Source of the DNA: Crocinitomix sp.
Lineage (GTDB): Bacteria; Bacteroidota; Bacteroidia; Flavobacteriales_D; Crocinitomicaceae
DNA: 32,807 bases
Assembly (NCBI GenBank): GCA_030836155.1
Contig: JAURQI010000041.1
Coordinates: 1-32,807 of the forward strand
Direction of reading: 5' to 3'
A program made the position numbers and the translations under genes. The notes under the pieces were generated by a model, which was given only the letters and a program-made list of their open reading frames with translations, was not told the origin of the DNA and searched no databases. Positions 1 to 9,313 of the stretch are shown here, piece by piece; within the stretch, counting starts at the first letter, position 1, and each line of letters begins with the position of its first letter.

Positions 1-130
1 ATATGGAACCGATCACACCGAAACCGCTCCCTATAAAAGTTAAAATCGTAAGGACATTTAAAAACATTGGTAATTCATTTTTAGACGACCTTACATCTCC
101 TTCTAATATTTCATCTGATATTTCTGTCAT
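1..130 (-). CDS. Partial membrane protein, N-terminal end only
   Basis: An open frame starts at an ATG at 130 and runs leftward off the window edge, so only 43 residues are visible. It begins MTEISDEILEGDV, and a hydrophobic segment opens with LPMFLNVLTILTFIG at about residues 21-35. This arrangement, a short polar N-terminus followed by a membrane span, is common in small uncharacterised Bacteroidota membrane proteins. A terminator-like hairpin at 151-174 separates it from the upstream gene on the same strand. I cannot assign a function. Confidence 0.6.
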   Translation of the reverse strand, partial: MTEISDEILEGDVRSSKNELPMFLNVLTILTFIGSGFGVIGSI

Positions 131-150
131 TTTGATTTAGTTTAAAATAA

Positions 151-174
151 AAAACGCCGTTTTCACGGCGTTTT
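151..174 (-). terminator. Rho-independent terminator
   Basis: A perfect 10-bp stem (AAAACGCCGT paired with ACGGCGTTTT) closes a TTTC loop. On the minus strand it is followed by a T-rich run (TTTTTTATTTT). It lies 22 bases after the stop of the 196-636 gene, so it most likely ends that transcript before the next leftward gene. Confidence 0.8.
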
Positions 175-195
175 CTCAATATTTCTAATAATAAA

Positions 196-636
196 TTAAT
201 TGTCTTTCATCTCGTTAAATTCATCCTTTATGCTATCTTTAGAAGGTATAGAGATCTCTCCGCTATCCTTAATAACAAAAGGAACAGCCAATACAGCCAA
301 GCTTGCAATCAAAGCGAGATATGCTCCCATTCCTAAACTTCCAACACCTGCACCACCGCCGGATATAACAATCAATAGCATTAACAAGAAGCTAACGCCT
401 CCTGCAATAGCGACAAACTTCACAAAATTGGCTTCTATCGGACGATTTCTGTCTTCTCCCATAAAGGATAAAATTCCAGCTCCAACACAAAGAAGAAACA
501 CTAAAATACCTTGCCATGTACCTATTCCATTGACAGATGTAGAAAATCCGAATATTGAAACTGTAACCCATGGTAAAAAAGTAGAAATCACTCCTACTCC
601 AGCTGCGATCATCACCGCCAAACGTTGCTTATGCAT
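196..636 (-). CDS. Hypothetical four-span membrane protein
   Basis: The 146-residue protein has about four hydrophobic segments, near residues 5-30, 40-60, 72-93 and 100-122. The loop between spans 2 and 3 is polar (GEDRNRPIEANFVK), and the C-terminal tail of about 25 residues is charged. A glycine-rich stretch (GGGAGVGSLGMG) sits between spans 3 and 4. I recognise no catalytic motif and no named family. A good -7 box lies 35 bases upstream and a strong terminator follows, so it is probably a single-gene transcript. Confidence 0.7.
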   Translation of the reverse strand: MHKQRLAVMIAAGVGVISTFLPWVTVSIFGFSTSVNGIGTWQGILVFLLCVGAGILSFMGEDRNRPIEANFVKFVAIAGGVSFLLMLLIVISGGGAGVGSLGMGAYLALIASLAVLAVPFVIKDSGEISIPSKDSIKDEFNEMKDN

Positions 637-670
637 AATATAGATTTTGGTTTAATTATTAAAACTAACC

Positions 671-678
671 CAAAAGTA
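671..678 (-). promoter_or_regulatory. Promoter -7 box (TACTTTTG)
   Basis: On the minus strand this reads TACTTTTG, matching the Bacteroidota -7 consensus TAnnTTTG. It lies 35 bases upstream of the ATG at 636. No convincing -33 TTTG is visible. Confidence 0.55.
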
Positions 679-727
679 AAATTATTTACGAAAAGTCTGG
701 TAGTCTACCCTCAAAATATTTTTATAC

Positions 728-1468
728 CTAAAGTTGAATCATTTGACCGACCCCCTGTCCGTCTCTTTTAAAATTTTTGGGGACGCCAATATGAAATATA
801 TCTCCGGTACCATCAATGATCGCATAGGTATAAATATCATCGAGGTTAATGAACATATCGGCTGTAGAGTTTTGATAAAGGAAGATATAAGTAGCCGAAA
901 AATTGACCGCATTACCAGATCCATTATTTTGAATTTTCAATTCAGCATCCTTCGTTTTTCCTGAAAGCGTAAAATCTCCTGCACCATATGAAACAACAAG
1001 GGTTAATTTATTTTTAACATCGGTATGAATTTTCAAACTCCCTCCACCGTTTCGAATTTCTATATCCAAATTATAGGCTTTAATGGTGTTTTCAAATACA
1101 ACAGAATCCGTTGGCTCAGCGTAAATTCGATCATAAAAAGGATAATGTATTTCCACCTCAACAATGTCCTCAAAATCTCTTAGAAAACGACAGCGGTTAT
1201 TGTTGCTCGCATAAAGCACTTGATCTCGAACATCGATTTCAATTTGCTGAATTAAATTATTTCCACCCTTAATGATAACCTTTCTCTGATCATCCTGATA
1301 AAAGCGATACTTGATGTTTTTATTTAAATGAAAAGCACGGATCGAATCAAGCGCAAGTTCTATCTCAGCATAATCACCCTCTTTTTTAAAACAAGTACGT
1401 TCTTCTGGCTTTTGACATCCAATCAGAAATAAAAAAAACAGTGTAAAAACGAATACCCCTAACTTCAT
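728..1468 (-). CDS. Lipoprotein with DUF2807 (GIN)-like domain
   Basis: With the start at 1468 the protein is 246 residues. It opens with a lipoprotein signal (MKLGVFVFTLFFLFLIGC), with the lipid-bearing Cys at residue 18. The rest is beta-rich, with repeating short strands such as LDIEIRNGGGSLKIH and AELKIQNNGSGNAVNF. This matches the feel of the DUF2807 / GIN adhesin-head family, which is common in Bacteroidota; the family call is by eye. A longer reading starts at 1486 (MKRERN), where ATG overlaps the TAA of the upstream gene, and an even longer one begins at 1510. I prefer 1468 because it gives a clean signal peptide. Tight spacing suggests co-transcription with the pagL-like gene. Confidence 0.72.
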   Translation of the reverse strand: MKLGVFVFTLFFLFLIGCQKPEERTCFKKEGDYAEIELALDSIRAFHLNKNIKYRFYQDDQRKVIIKGGNNLIQQIEIDVRDQVLYASNNNRCRFLRDFEDIVEVEIHYPFYDRIYAEPTDSVVFENTIKAYNLDIEIRNGGGSLKIHTDVKNKLTLVVSYGAGDFTLSGKTKDAELKIQNNGSGNAVNFSATYIFLYQNSTADMFINLDDIYTYAIIDGTGDIFHIGVPKNFKRDGQGVGQMIQL

Positions 1469-1485
1469 ATTTCTCTCTCTTTTCA

Positions 1486-2571
1486 TTATAGACGATAACC
1501 TAATCCCCATTCTAAATAGTCAGCAACACCCACATGCGCTTTAATACCTATGGAGAAATTCCATTTCTCATTCGATAATAGCCGTATTCCTGCACGATTA
1601 TATACCCAACCTTCTGGATTAATTATATTCAAGGCATAAACTCCTAGTCCAAAATAAATTTGCGAGCGGTATAAGGATAAAGACATACCGGAATAACCTC
1701 CTACAAGTAAGGCCTGATATGCAGGAACAGGATTCGTCTCATAGTACCATCTATTCGCCTCATTGTAAACTAAATCTATTCCAGCCTCAAAATCCCATAA
1801 TAGACTTACATTTTTTCGATATAAACCTTGCAATGCAGCGACTCCAAAATTCCTCGCTTCAAAGTGATCAGGTAAATTTTGCTTTAAACCAAAAATGAAA
1901 CGAAAATGCCATTTATTAAACTTCCTGACATCAGAAAGCTCACCGTCAAATTTAGGTTTATCATAAACTTTTCTAGGTGAAATATTATATCCTGCAGAAG
2001 CAAACGCCGTTAGCGTATTCAGCCCCTGATTCGGTGTTTTTAAACGTGCATTGGAGATGTGCGAAAAATCCAATCCGGCTCCGAAATAAAAATGTTCAAA
2101 ATGTTTCTCCCAAGAAAATTGAAGGTTGACAAAACCATTGATATGCGAACCTATCGCGATATTTTTCTTGTTTTCAAAGGAGTCATACTTCTCTGTAATG
2201 TAACTTACACCTTGTCCCAAACGAAAATCGAAAAACCCCCAACGCTCACTTTGATAGATTGGGAACTTAGTAAATCTTGAAAAAGTAAAACTTACTCCTA
2301 AAACTGGTCGATAGCCATAATCATGAAGAATGAGACTTGCACCTTGAGTTGGGTAACGATAAATGTCACTATATGCCGTCCCTGAAGTGTCTTGCCGGTT
2401 AAAATCAACTTCCAAAACATTATTCCGCGATTGTACGAGGTGGTGCATGGTTTCGCGGTGTGCAGAAAGAAATCCGTTTTTATATTGCAAACCAACTGAG
2501 AATGGTCCTGTATTTTGCGTCCACCCCAAAGCACTCCACACCACCATTAAAATAAGGACAACTTGCTTCAA
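1486..2571 (-). CDS. Acyloxyacyl hydrolase, PagL-like lipid A deacylase
   Basis: The 361-residue protein has a signal peptide (MKQVVLILMVVWSALGWTQ) and an outer-membrane beta-barrel look, with many alternating aromatic and glycine strands. The segment DFSHISNARLKTPNQGLN at about 169-186 carries the PagL-type H-x-S pair (H171, S173) followed by the conserved N and PN-G-N positions. PagL enzymes remove the 3-O-acyl chain from lipid A in the outer membrane. The C-terminal half extends beyond classical PagL, as is usual for Bacteroidota homologues. The gene is divergent from mazG, with only 54 bases between their starts, and is followed by the lipoprotein gene. Confidence 0.8.
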   Translation of the reverse strand: MKQVVLILMVVWSALGWTQNTGPFSVGLQYKNGFLSAHRETMHHLVQSRNNVLEVDFNRQDTSGTAYSDIYRYPTQGASLILHDYGYRPVLGVSFTFSRFTKFPIYQSERWGFFDFRLGQGVSYITEKYDSFENKKNIAIGSHINGFVNLQFSWEKHFEHFYFGAGLDFSHISNARLKTPNQGLNTLTAFASAGYNISPRKVYDKPKFDGELSDVRKFNKWHFRFIFGLKQNLPDHFEARNFGVAALQGLYRKNVSLLWDFEAGIDLVYNEANRWYYETNPVPAYQALLVGGYSGMSLSLYRSQIYFGLGVYALNIINPEGWVYNRAGIRLLSNEKWNFSIGIKAHVGVADYLEWGLGYRL

Positions 2572-2600
2572 TTTATTCCGTTTTTATTCACCAACTTGGT

Positions 2601-2608
2601 TAATTTTG
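2601..2608 (+). promoter_or_regulatory. Promoter -7 box for mazG (TAATTTTG)
   Basis: TAATTTTG fits TAnnTTTG and ends 17 bases before the mazG ATG at 2626. It forms one arm of a perfect 20-base palindrome with the divergent box at 2611-2618. An 11-base palindrome (ACCAACTTGGT, 2590-2600) abuts it and could be an operator. Confidence 0.6.
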
Positions 2609-2610
2609 TT

Positions 2611-2618
2611 CAAAATTA
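2611..2618 (-). promoter_or_regulatory. Promoter -7 box for the pagL-like gene (TAATTTTG)
   Basis: The minus strand reads TAATTTTG, the same box as the one facing it at 2601-2608. It lies 39 bases upstream of the ATG at 2571. The two boxes are only two bases apart. Confidence 0.55.
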
Positions 2619-2625
2619 AGAAAAA

Positions 2626-3396
2626 ATGAACCAAAAACTCCAGGCTTTTGATCGACTACTTAAAATAATGGACGAATTACGTGAGCAATGTCCATGGGAT
2701 CGCAAACAAACCTTAGCCTCTTTACGTCATTTAACGATAGAAGAGACGTATGAGTTGGGCGATGCTATCTTAGATGAAAACATGGATGAATTAAAGGGTG
2801 AAATCGGAGACCTCATGTTGCACATGGTCTTTTATTCAAAGATTGCTTCCGAAAAAGGGGCTTTTGATATTGCAGATGTGCTAAATGCCATTTGTGATAA
2901 ATTAGTTCACCGTCATCCTCATATATATGGTGATGTAGAAGCCAACGATGAAGAAACGGTAAAAGCCAATTGGGAGAAACTAAAGCTGAAAGAGGGAAAA
3001 AAATCTGTATTAGAAGGTGTTCCCAGATCACTACCTGCCTTGGTAAAAGCTACACGGATTCAAGACAAAGTGAAAGGAATCGGTTTTGAATGGGACAATA
3101 AAGAGCAAGTTTGGGATAAAGTGAATGAAGAAATTGCTGAATTCAGAGTTGAAGAAGAAAAAGGAAATCAAGCAGAAATGGAGGCCGAATTTGGTGATGT
3201 ATTGTTTGCATTGATTAATTATGCGCGATGGAATAAAATTAACCCTGAGGATGCATTAGCAAAAACCAATAAAAAATTCATTGATCGTTTTCAATGGATG
3301 GAAACAAATGCCGCATCTGAAGGAAAACAGCTTTCTGATATGAATTTGAAAGAAATGGATATCTATTGGGAAAAAGCAAAAAAAGTATTTAAATGA
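2626..3396 (+). CDS. mazG: Nucleoside triphosphate pyrophosphohydrolase MazG
   Basis: MazG hydrolyses (d)NTPs to NMP and pyrophosphate, cleaning the nucleotide pool. The 256-residue length matches the two-domain family. The first MazG domain shows CPWDRKQTLASLRHLTIEETYELGDAI at about 22-48, then EIGDLMLHMVFYSKIA, giving the metal-binding ExxE...ExxD pattern. The second domain repeats it at lower conservation (EIAEFRVEEEKGN...EAEFGDVLFALINYARW, about 168-206). The ATG at 2626 follows a -7 box at suitable distance. A 58-residue ORF begins inside its stop codon (ATGA), so the two are likely translated together. Confidence 0.95.
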   Translation: MNQKLQAFDRLLKIMDELREQCPWDRKQTLASLRHLTIEETYELGDAILDENMDELKGEIGDLMLHMVFYSKIASEKGAFDIADVLNAICDKLVHRHPHIYGDVEANDEETVKANWEKLKLKEGKKSVLEGVPRSLPALVKATRIQDKVKGIGFEWDNKEQVWDKVNEEIAEFRVEEEKGNQAEMEAEFGDVLFALINYARWNKINPEDALAKTNKKFIDRFQWMETNAASEGKQLSDMNLKEMDIYWEKAKKVFK

Positions 3397-3569
3397 CCAT
3401 TGGTGAAGCAGCAACATATATCATCGTATTATCTTTAATTACGGGACTCGTAGCAGGTATGATTGTAAAAAAAAGAGGCTACTCTTTTTGGTATTATGCC
3501 ATTAGTGGTTTTATGGCTGCCTGTGGTATTCTTGTTATTATTTTTAAAATACTTATGGACTACCTTTAA
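3393..3569 (+). CDS. Small two-span membrane protein
   Basis: A 58-residue ORF whose ATG overlaps the mazG TGA by two shared bases (ATGA), a typical sign of translational coupling. It reads MTIGEAATYIIVLSLITG and onward. Two hydrophobic segments (about 8-23 and 35-55) are separated by a basic turn (KKRGYSF). I know of no family. The coupling and intact frame suggest a real gene. Confidence 0.55.
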   Translation: MTIGEAATYIIVLSLITGLVAGMIVKKRGYSFWYYAISGFMAACGILVIIFKILMDYL

Positions 3570-3608
3570 GGTGGTGGCCAAATTCTTTTCTCAAGCTAAA
3601 ATTTAAAC

Positions 3609-3616
3609 TAAATTTG
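3609..3616 (+). promoter_or_regulatory. Promoter -7 box for mutAB (TAAATTTG)
   Basis: TAAATTTG fits the TAnnTTTG consensus and ends 24 bases before the mutA ATG at 3641. It also argues against a TTG start at 3614, which would lie inside the box. Confidence 0.6.
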
Positions 3617-3640
3617 TTGGACACAGAGAAAATCAAATTT

Positions 3641-4975
3641 ATGTCTACAAATTTATTTGATCAATTCGATTCGGTATCTTATGATAACTGGGTAGAAAAA
3701 ATCAAGCAAGATTTAAAGGGAAAACCATTATCAGTTTTGGTGTCAAGACCAGAACCTGATTTAGAAATAAAAGCTTATCATCACAGTGCGAACATTCCAA
3801 AAAGCAATTCAGATCATTTAATACGAAATCGAAAAAATAATGACTGGCTTATTCGCCAAATTTATTCCGCATCGACTTCCAATAAAAAACTGCTGAATGA
3901 TCTTAATAATGGAATTAATAATATTGGTATTAACTGGACCAAGCAGAACGATTTTGATGAATTGAGCAAAAATGTTCTTTTCGAACATATTCAATCAGAT
4001 GTTCAATTTAAAAGCTTGAATGATGCCTTAGCAGCTCAGGTTCCGGCAAATTCGATTGTTGCTTTTGACCCAATTGCTCTGCATGCCCATAAAGGCAAAG
4101 CAGGCATTAAAATGGGGGACTTTGTGGAATTCTATAAAAACTATAAAAACCAAAATTCCGTTTGGGTCTCTGGTTACATATACGGAGATGCTGGTGGCAG
4201 CACCACCCAAGAGCTGGCATTTACAATAGCTCATTTGAACGAGTACCTGCATGCGCTTACTGAAGAAGGTTTCAGCGTTAAAGAAATTCTTCCAAAGATT
4301 ACGATAGAGCTTTCAGTGAATGAAAACTACTTGGTGAATATTGCTAAGTTTCGCGTCATACAGAATTTATGCAAACTTCTATTAGAGGGATATGATTATA
4401 AAGCTGATGATACTGAAATCCGAATCTATGCAAAAACGGCTTCTCGCTATTTAGCGCTTAACGATAACCACAACAACCCTTTGAGGCAGACAACACAAGC
4501 TATGTCTGCTGTTATTGGAGGCTGTCATTCCTTGACCATTACCAATCGAACAACTGGAAACGAAAAGATTGATAACCGATTTGATCGGTTAGCTCGTAAT
4601 ATTCAATTAATTCTGAAGGAGGAGTCTTACCTAGACAAAGTTATTGACCCTGCAGCTGGATCTTATTTTCTAGAGCACTTAAGTGCCGAATTAGTCACTA
4701 AAAGTTGGGATTTATTCTTAGCTACTGAAAATGAAGGAGGCCTCATGACAGGCCTTGCATCAAATCTTATCCAAGATCAAATAGAATCCAACCGATCAGC
4801 CCTAATCCGATCTTTAAATAATGGTGACAAAACTTTTTTAGGTGTTAATAAGCATCCAAACGGAACTGACGAGTGGATTAAACCAAAAGCAGCAGTCACC
4901 AAAATAAATGACTTTAAAGCATTAGAGGCATTTTATTTAGAGAATTATTTACACGAAAAAGGTAATGATGAGTAG
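3641..4975 (+). CDS. mutA: Methylmalonyl-CoA mutase small subunit
   Basis: This is the non-catalytic partner of the adenosylcobalamin-dependent mutase that interconverts methylmalonyl-CoA and succinyl-CoA. The 444-residue protein follows the mutase barrel fold. Landmarks are [18 protein letters not shown] near the N-terminus, and [19 protein letters not shown] and [25 protein letters not shown] near 285-345, which parallel MutB. It stops near the end of the barrel, without a cobalamin-binding-like C-terminal domain, so it is shorter than many small subunits. Key active-site residues and the DxHxxG motif are absent, as expected. I chose the ATG at 3641 over an upstream in-frame TTG. It overlaps mutB. 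Confidence 0.9.
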   Translation: MSTNLFDQFDSVSYDNWVEKIKQDLKGKPLSVLVSRPEPDLEIKAYHHSANIPKSNSDHLIRNRKNNDWLIRQIYSASTSNKKLLNDLNNGINNIGINWTKQNDFDELSKNVLFEHIQSDVQFKSLNDALAAQVPANSIVAFDPIALHAHKGKAGIKMGDFVEFYKNYKNQNSVWVSGYIYGDAGGSTTQELAFTIAHLNEYLHALTEEGFSVKEILPKITIELSVNENYLVNIAKFRVIQNLCKLLLEGYDYKADDTEIRIYAKTASRYLALNDNHNNPLRQTTQAMSAVIGGCHSLTITNRTTGNEKIDNRFDRLARNIQLILKEESYLDKVIDPAAGSYFLEHLSAELVTKSWDLFLATENEGGLMTGLASNLIQDQIESNRSALIRSLNNGDKTFLGVNKHPNGTDEWIKPKAAVTKINDFKALEAFYLENYLHEKGNDE

Positions 4976-7112
4976 AAAGTCTTTTAACCATATCAAGGCA
5001 AAATATGAAGCGCATTCCGTTTCCAATAAATCGGAGGAAATCTTCGAGACCGCAGAGAAAATCGACATTCAAAATCACTATGCCTCATCTGACTTGGATC
5101 AAGTGAAACATCTGGGTTTTGTATCAGGAATAGCACCAAATTTAAGAGGCCCTTATTCGACGATGTATACCATGCGTCCTTGGACTATTCGACAATATGC
5201 AGGCTTTTCCACAGCTGAAGAATCCAATGCTTTTTATAGACGTAACCTAGCAGCTGGTCAAAAGGGACTATCCGTCGCTTTTGATTTAGCGACGCACAGA
5301 GGATATGATTCTGACCACAAACGCGTTGTAGGTGATGTCGGAAAAGCAGGGGTAGCTATTGATACCGTTGAGGATATGAAAATCCTCTTTGATCAGATTC
5401 CATTGGATAAAATGTCCGTTTCTATGACCATGAACGGAGCGGTCATTCCAATCCTGGCTTTTTATATCATAGCTGCTGAGGAACAAGGAGTATCACCAGA
5501 TCAATTAGCAGGTACCATTCAAAATGACATTTTGAAAGAATTCATGGTGCGTAATACCTATATCTACCCGCCTAAAGACTCGATGCGGATCATTGCAGAT
5601 ATTTTTAAATACACGTCTGCAAATATGCCTAAATTCAATTCTATTTCTATATCAGGCTACCACATGCAAGAAGCGGGTGCAACTGCTGATTTAGAACTTG
5701 CATACACCCTAGCTGATGGATTAGAGTACATCAAGGCAGGAATTGCATCAGGTATGGATATCGATCAATTTGCGCCGCGCCTTTCTTTCTTTTGGGCCAT
5801 TGGCATGAACCATTTTATGGAGATCTCTAAAATGCGCGCGGGTAGAATGATTTGGGCTAAAATGGTAAAAGATTTCAATCCGAAAAATCCAAAGTCAATG
5901 TCTTTGCGAACGCATTGCCAAACTTCAGGCTGGAGTTTAACTGAACAAGATCCTTATAATAATATATCACGAACATGCATCGAAGCGTTAGCTGCCGCTT
6001 TCGGCGGAACCCAATCTTTACACACGAATGCATTAGATGAAGCCATTGCTTTACCCACTGATTTTTCTGCTCGAATTGCTAGAAATACACAAATCTATTT
6101 GCAAGAAGAAACGGGTATTACCAAAGTCATTGATCCATGGGGAGGGTCTTATTATGTCGAGAAGCTAACGGACGAGCTCGTTCAAAAGGCATGGAAACAT
6201 ATCGAAGAAATTGAAAAATTAGGCGGAATGGCCCAAGCGATTGAAGCCGGCGTTCCGAAAATGCGAATTGAAGAAGCCGCAGCACGCAAGCAAGCTAGAA
6301 TTGATGCAGGCAAAGATATCATTGTAGGGGTTAATCGATTTGAACTGGAAACGGAAGAGACCATTGATATCTTAGAAATTGACAATACCGAAGTCCGTCG
6401 TTCTCAAATTGAGCGTATTGAGAAAACAAAAGCAAATCGTGACGAAGAAAAGGTTCAATCTTCCCTTGCGGCTTTGACTTCAGGTGCAAAGGGAGAAGAA
6501 AACCTACTGGCATTAGCCGTAGAGTGTGCTCGAAATCGGGCAACGCTTGGCGAAATATCCGATGCTATGGAAGCCGTTTTTGGACGCTATCAGGCAACTA
6601 TTCGATCTATATCAGGTGTATATTCAGCAGAAGCTATGAAAGATAAAGATTTCAATACAGCCAGAGAGATGGCAGATAAATTTAGCCAACTAGAAGGCCG
6701 ACGCCCTCGAATTATGGTGGCTAAAATGGGACAGGATGGACATGACCGAGGCGCAAAAGTCATTTCTACCTCCTTTGCTGACATAGGTTTTGACGTAGAT
6801 ATCGGTCCATTATTTCAAACACCTGAGGAAGCAGTGAAACAAGCTATCGAAAATGACGTACACGTATTAGGCGTAAGTTCTTTAGCTGCTGGACACAAAA
6901 CATTAATTCCAGAAGTTATTCGCTTATTAGCTGATAAAGGTCGTGAGGACATTATGGTTGTTGCCGGAGGAGTTATTCCTCAGCAAGATTATGACTTCCT
7001 ATACGGGCAAGGCGTACTTGGAATTTTTGGACCTGGCACCAAAATTGCAACTGCTGCTATAGACATTCTTGGTATCCTAATGCGTTTTCATGAAGATGGA
7101 AATGTGGATTAG
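4965..7112 (+). CDS. mutB: Methylmalonyl-CoA mutase large (catalytic) subunit
   Basis: The catalytic subunit, 715 residues, full length for the family. The substrate barrel has the hallmark [20 protein letters not shown] near 65-85, and [19 protein letters not shown] and [14 protein letters not shown] in the middle. The C-terminal cobalamin domain has DGHDRG at 591-596 (His593 the expected cobalt ligand), then [10 protein letters not shown] and VVAGGVIP. It overlaps the end of mutA by 11 bases (or 8, if the second of two adjacent ATGs is used), showing strict co-expression. With biotin and B12-linked metabolism, it would feed propionyl-CoA carbon into the TCA cycle, or run in reverse. No cobalamin riboswitch is visible upstream. 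Confidence 0.97.
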   Translation: MMSRKSFNHIKAKYEAHSVSNKSEEIFETAEKIDIQNHYASSDLDQVKHLGFVSGIAPNLRGPYSTMYTMRPWTIRQYAGFSTAEESNAFYRRNLAAGQKGLSVAFDLATHRGYDSDHKRVVGDVGKAGVAIDTVEDMKILFDQIPLDKMSVSMTMNGAVIPILAFYIIAAEEQGVSPDQLAGTIQNDILKEFMVRNTYIYPPKDSMRIIADIFKYTSANMPKFNSISISGYHMQEAGATADLELAYTLADGLEYIKAGIASGMDIDQFAPRLSFFWAIGMNHFMEISKMRAGRMIWAKMVKDFNPKNPKSMSLRTHCQTSGWSLTEQDPYNNISRTCIEALAAAFGGTQSLHTNALDEAIALPTDFSARIARNTQIYLQEETGITKVIDPWGGSYYVEKLTDELVQKAWKHIEEIEKLGGMAQAIEAGVPKMRIEEAAARKQARIDAGKDIIVGVNRFELETEETIDILEIDNTEVRRSQIERIEKTKANRDEEKVQSSLAALTSGAKGEENLLALAVECARNRATLGEISDAMEAVFGRYQATIRSISGVYSAEAMKDKDFNTAREMADKFSQLEGRRPRIMVAKMGQDGHDRGAKVISTSFADIGFDVDIGPLFQTPEEAVKQAIENDVHVLGVSSLAAGHKTLIPEVIRLLADKGREDIMVVAGGVIPQQDYDFLYGQGVLGIFGPGTKIATAAIDILGILMRFHEDGNVD

Positions 7113-7244
7113 CTGAAAGTGCCGATTTACAAGACAAGCATTGTTAAATTTTCGTTAACGGTGACAATTTTGTAACTTTAGGCATCGATTTTGAGTTAAT
7201 GTAGATAACGAAGAATATTTGAATATTAAAAACCATACAACGAA

Positions 7245-7970
7245 ATGAAACGATTATTCTTAATTTTACTAACCTTTGGTTTAACTGCTACAAGTTTTGC
7301 GCAACCGCCAAACTATGATGATCTTTTGATCTATTTTGCAGATGGTGATTACGAAAAACTAGTAAAGAAAGCTGAAAAGTATACACTCGAAGACGAAACT
7401 AAAAATGACCCTTTGCCATATTTATATTGCTCAAAAGGCAATTTTGAAATGTCAAAAGATCAAAAATATGCTGAGGATTATCCAAAGGCCTATAACGATG
7501 CCATCAAATTTGCTGGTAAGTCACTACGTAAGGATAAAAATGGTGATATGTTCTCTGAGCATAAAAACTATTTCACTGATCTTAAAAAAGCTGTAGTGGA
7601 AGACCTCAAGAATATGGTAGATGAGGAAGATTTTAACCGTATGCGTGGTACCATCATGAAATTACAGCGTGTCGATCCTAGCGATGTTGGTTCTCACTTT
7701 TTAATGACAGCCGCTTTGTTCCGTATCAAGGATAAGAGTGGTGCAAAATTAGCGCTAAAAGAAGCTTTGGCTCAATTGGATGCCGTTGAAAGTGTTGAAA
7801 ACTGGCGTGAGGTTGACTTTGAAATGCTTCGCATCGGAATCATCGAATATTCAAAATATCGTATCGACTTAAGACAAGATCAATTCGCAAAAGACGTTCT
7901 CAATAAAGTCAAACAATGGTTTGAAGAGGATGAAGAATTTATGCGATTTTATGATCAATACGGTTTATAA
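7245..7970 (+). CDS. Secreted protein of unknown function
   Basis: The 241-residue protein has a clear Sec signal peptide (MKRLFLILLTFGLTATSFAQ, cleavage after AQ). The mature part is highly charged and probably alpha-helical. Helices such as YDDLLIYFADGDYEKLVKKAEKYTLE and DVGSHFLMTAALFRIKDKSGAKLALKEAL look like degenerate TPR pairs, but I cannot name a family. It stands alone between mutB and a bidirectional terminator. Confidence 0.7.
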   Translation: MKRLFLILLTFGLTATSFAQPPNYDDLLIYFADGDYEKLVKKAEKYTLEDETKNDPLPYLYCSKGNFEMSKDQKYAEDYPKAYNDAIKFAGKSLRKDKNGDMFSEHKNYFTDLKKAVVEDLKNMVDEEDFNRMRGTIMKLQRVDPSDVGSHFLMTAALFRIKDKSGAKLALKEALAQLDAVESVENWREVDFEMLRIGIIEYSKYRIDLRQDQFAKDVLNKVKQWFEEDEEFMRFYDQYGL

Positions 7971-7993
7971 TACATCTCTCTAAGAAAGATGAT

Positions 7994-8028
7994 AAAACGT
8001 CCTTGTGTCCAAACCGCAAGGACGTTTT
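7994..8028. terminator. Bidirectional terminator between convergent genes
   Basis: A 12-bp stem (AAAACGTCCTTG with CAAGGACGTTTT) closes an 11-base loop, with A and T runs on its two flanks. It sits between the stop of the secreted-protein gene at 7970 and the bioA stop at 8029-8031, so it can end both transcripts. Confidence 0.8.
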
Positions 8029-9312
8029 TTATGGGGTAGATTTGCATTGACGCAAGAAACGCATGATGTGACTGTAGACCATATCAAGCTCTTCTTGATT
8101 AATGCAATAAGGAGGGTTAAAGAAAATAACATTCCCCAAGGGACGAAGCAAGATCTCATTTTCCAAGAAGTATTGATAGGCTTCCGTCCGTATTGACGAA
8201 AAATAGCCGCTCTCCTCTCCAATTTCAATCTCCAAGGAAAGTATGGTCCCCATTTGTTTAGCAGATTTAAAAATAGGATTATCTCCATGGGTATCGAGAA
8301 AATTCTTATGCCCGACAACAATTCGTTGAATGCCGGATTCAGTCTCCGGTTTCTCAAAAAGATCTAATGATGCACAAACAGCTGAGCACGACAAAGGATT
8401 TGCAGTAAAAGAATGTCCGTGCAACAATGCTGTGGAGGTATCCTCACCCAAAAAAGCATCAAATATTTCGCTGGTCGTCACTGTTAAACCTATTGGCATT
8501 ACACCGCCAGTGACTCCTTTAGATAGGCAAATAAAATCAGGAAGCGTTTCTATTTGGTTAATTGCGAAGAAAGTGCCTGTTCTATAAAAACCAGTCATGA
8601 CCTCATCTGCAATTGATTTGACTTCATATTTTTGAGCCAACTGCATCATCTTTTCTAGCCACTCCGGCTTATATATCCGCATACCAGCTGCACCTTGAAC
8701 CAAAGGTTCTACTATAAATCCAGCAAAATCTCCTGTCTTAAAAAACTCCTCCATTTTCTGAATAACATCATCAATATTTTCTTCAGTTGGAAACGGAATA
8801 TAATCTACATCAAAAAATAAATGCTCAAAAGGTTTATTAAAATAACCTCTTTGCCCGACTGACATCGCACCAAAGGTGTCACCGTGATAGGCTCCTTCCA
8901 TAGCCAGAAATCGCTTTTTCTTAATGCCCTTATTGTGCCAATATTGATAGATCATTTTGATCCCCACTTCAACACTCGTAGAACCATTATCTGAGAAGAA
9001 TACTTTCTGAAATCCTTTCGGGAGGACATTTACCATACGCTCAGCCACCTCCACTGCTTTTGAATGTGTCGCTCCTGCGAAAATTAGATGATCGGCTGTT
9101 AAAAATTGTTGATGGATGGCATCGGCAATATGCTTGTTACCATGTCCATGAACAATCGTCCACCAGGAAGAATTGGCATCTAAATACTTCTTTCCATCCG
9201 TTGCATAAAGCCACACCCCCTCAGCCGAAGCTATCGGAATGGGGTCCGGAGCAACTTGTGCCTGAGTAAATGGATGCCATACATAGGCTCTGTCGCGGTC
9301 TATTAAACTCAT
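8029..9312 (-). CDS. bioA: Adenosylmethionine-8-amino-7-oxononanoate aminotransferase
   Basis: BioA is a PLP enzyme of biotin synthesis that transfers the amino group of S-adenosylmethionine to KAPA, giving DAPA. The 427-residue length is typical. Landmarks are DANSSWWTIVHGHGNKHI near 45-62 (the SWW that marks BioA over other class III aminotransferases), AMEGAYHGDTFGAMSVG near 137, IADEVMTGFYRTG near 234, and the PLP lysine K265 in LSKGVTGG. It is the last gene of a leftward operon, one base after bshB1. No other biotin gene is in the window. Confidence 0.95.
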   Translation of the reverse strand: MSLIDRDRAYVWHPFTQAQVAPDPIPIASAEGVWLYATDGKKYLDANSSWWTIVHGHGNKHIADAIHQQFLTADHLIFAGATHSKAVEVAERMVNVLPKGFQKVFFSDNGSTSVEVGIKMIYQYWHNKGIKKKRFLAMEGAYHGDTFGAMSVGQRGYFNKPFEHLFFDVDYIPFPTEENIDDVIQKMEEFFKTGDFAGFIVEPLVQGAAGMRIYKPEWLEKMMQLAQKYEVKSIADEVMTGFYRTGTFFAINQIETLPDFICLSKGVTGGVMPIGLTVTTSEIFDAFLGEDTSTALLHGHSFTANPLSCSAVCASLDLFEKPETESGIQRIVVGHKNFLDTHGDNPIFKSAKQMGTILSLEIEIGEESGYFSSIRTEAYQYFLENEILLRPLGNVIFFNPPYCINQEELDMVYSHIMRFLRQCKSTP

Positions 9313-9313
9313 C

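Noticed and set aside
200-643. Long plus-strand ORF opposite the 196-636 membrane protein
   Set aside because: It is the mirror frame: low-complexity Pro/Thr/Ile composition, no promoter, and the opposite strand has a -7 box and terminator.
3614-3640. In-frame TTG start extending mutA by 9 residues
   Set aside because: It lies inside the TAAATTTG promoter box and ATG 3641 gives the usual N-terminus.
3570-3640. Cobalamin riboswitch before mutA
   Set aside because: The gap is about 70 bases and shows no B12-box-like structure.
7147-7180. CRP-like site before the 7245 gene (GGTGACAATTTTGTAAC)
   Set aside because: Arms do not pair with proper spacing, unlike the site at 27999-28016.
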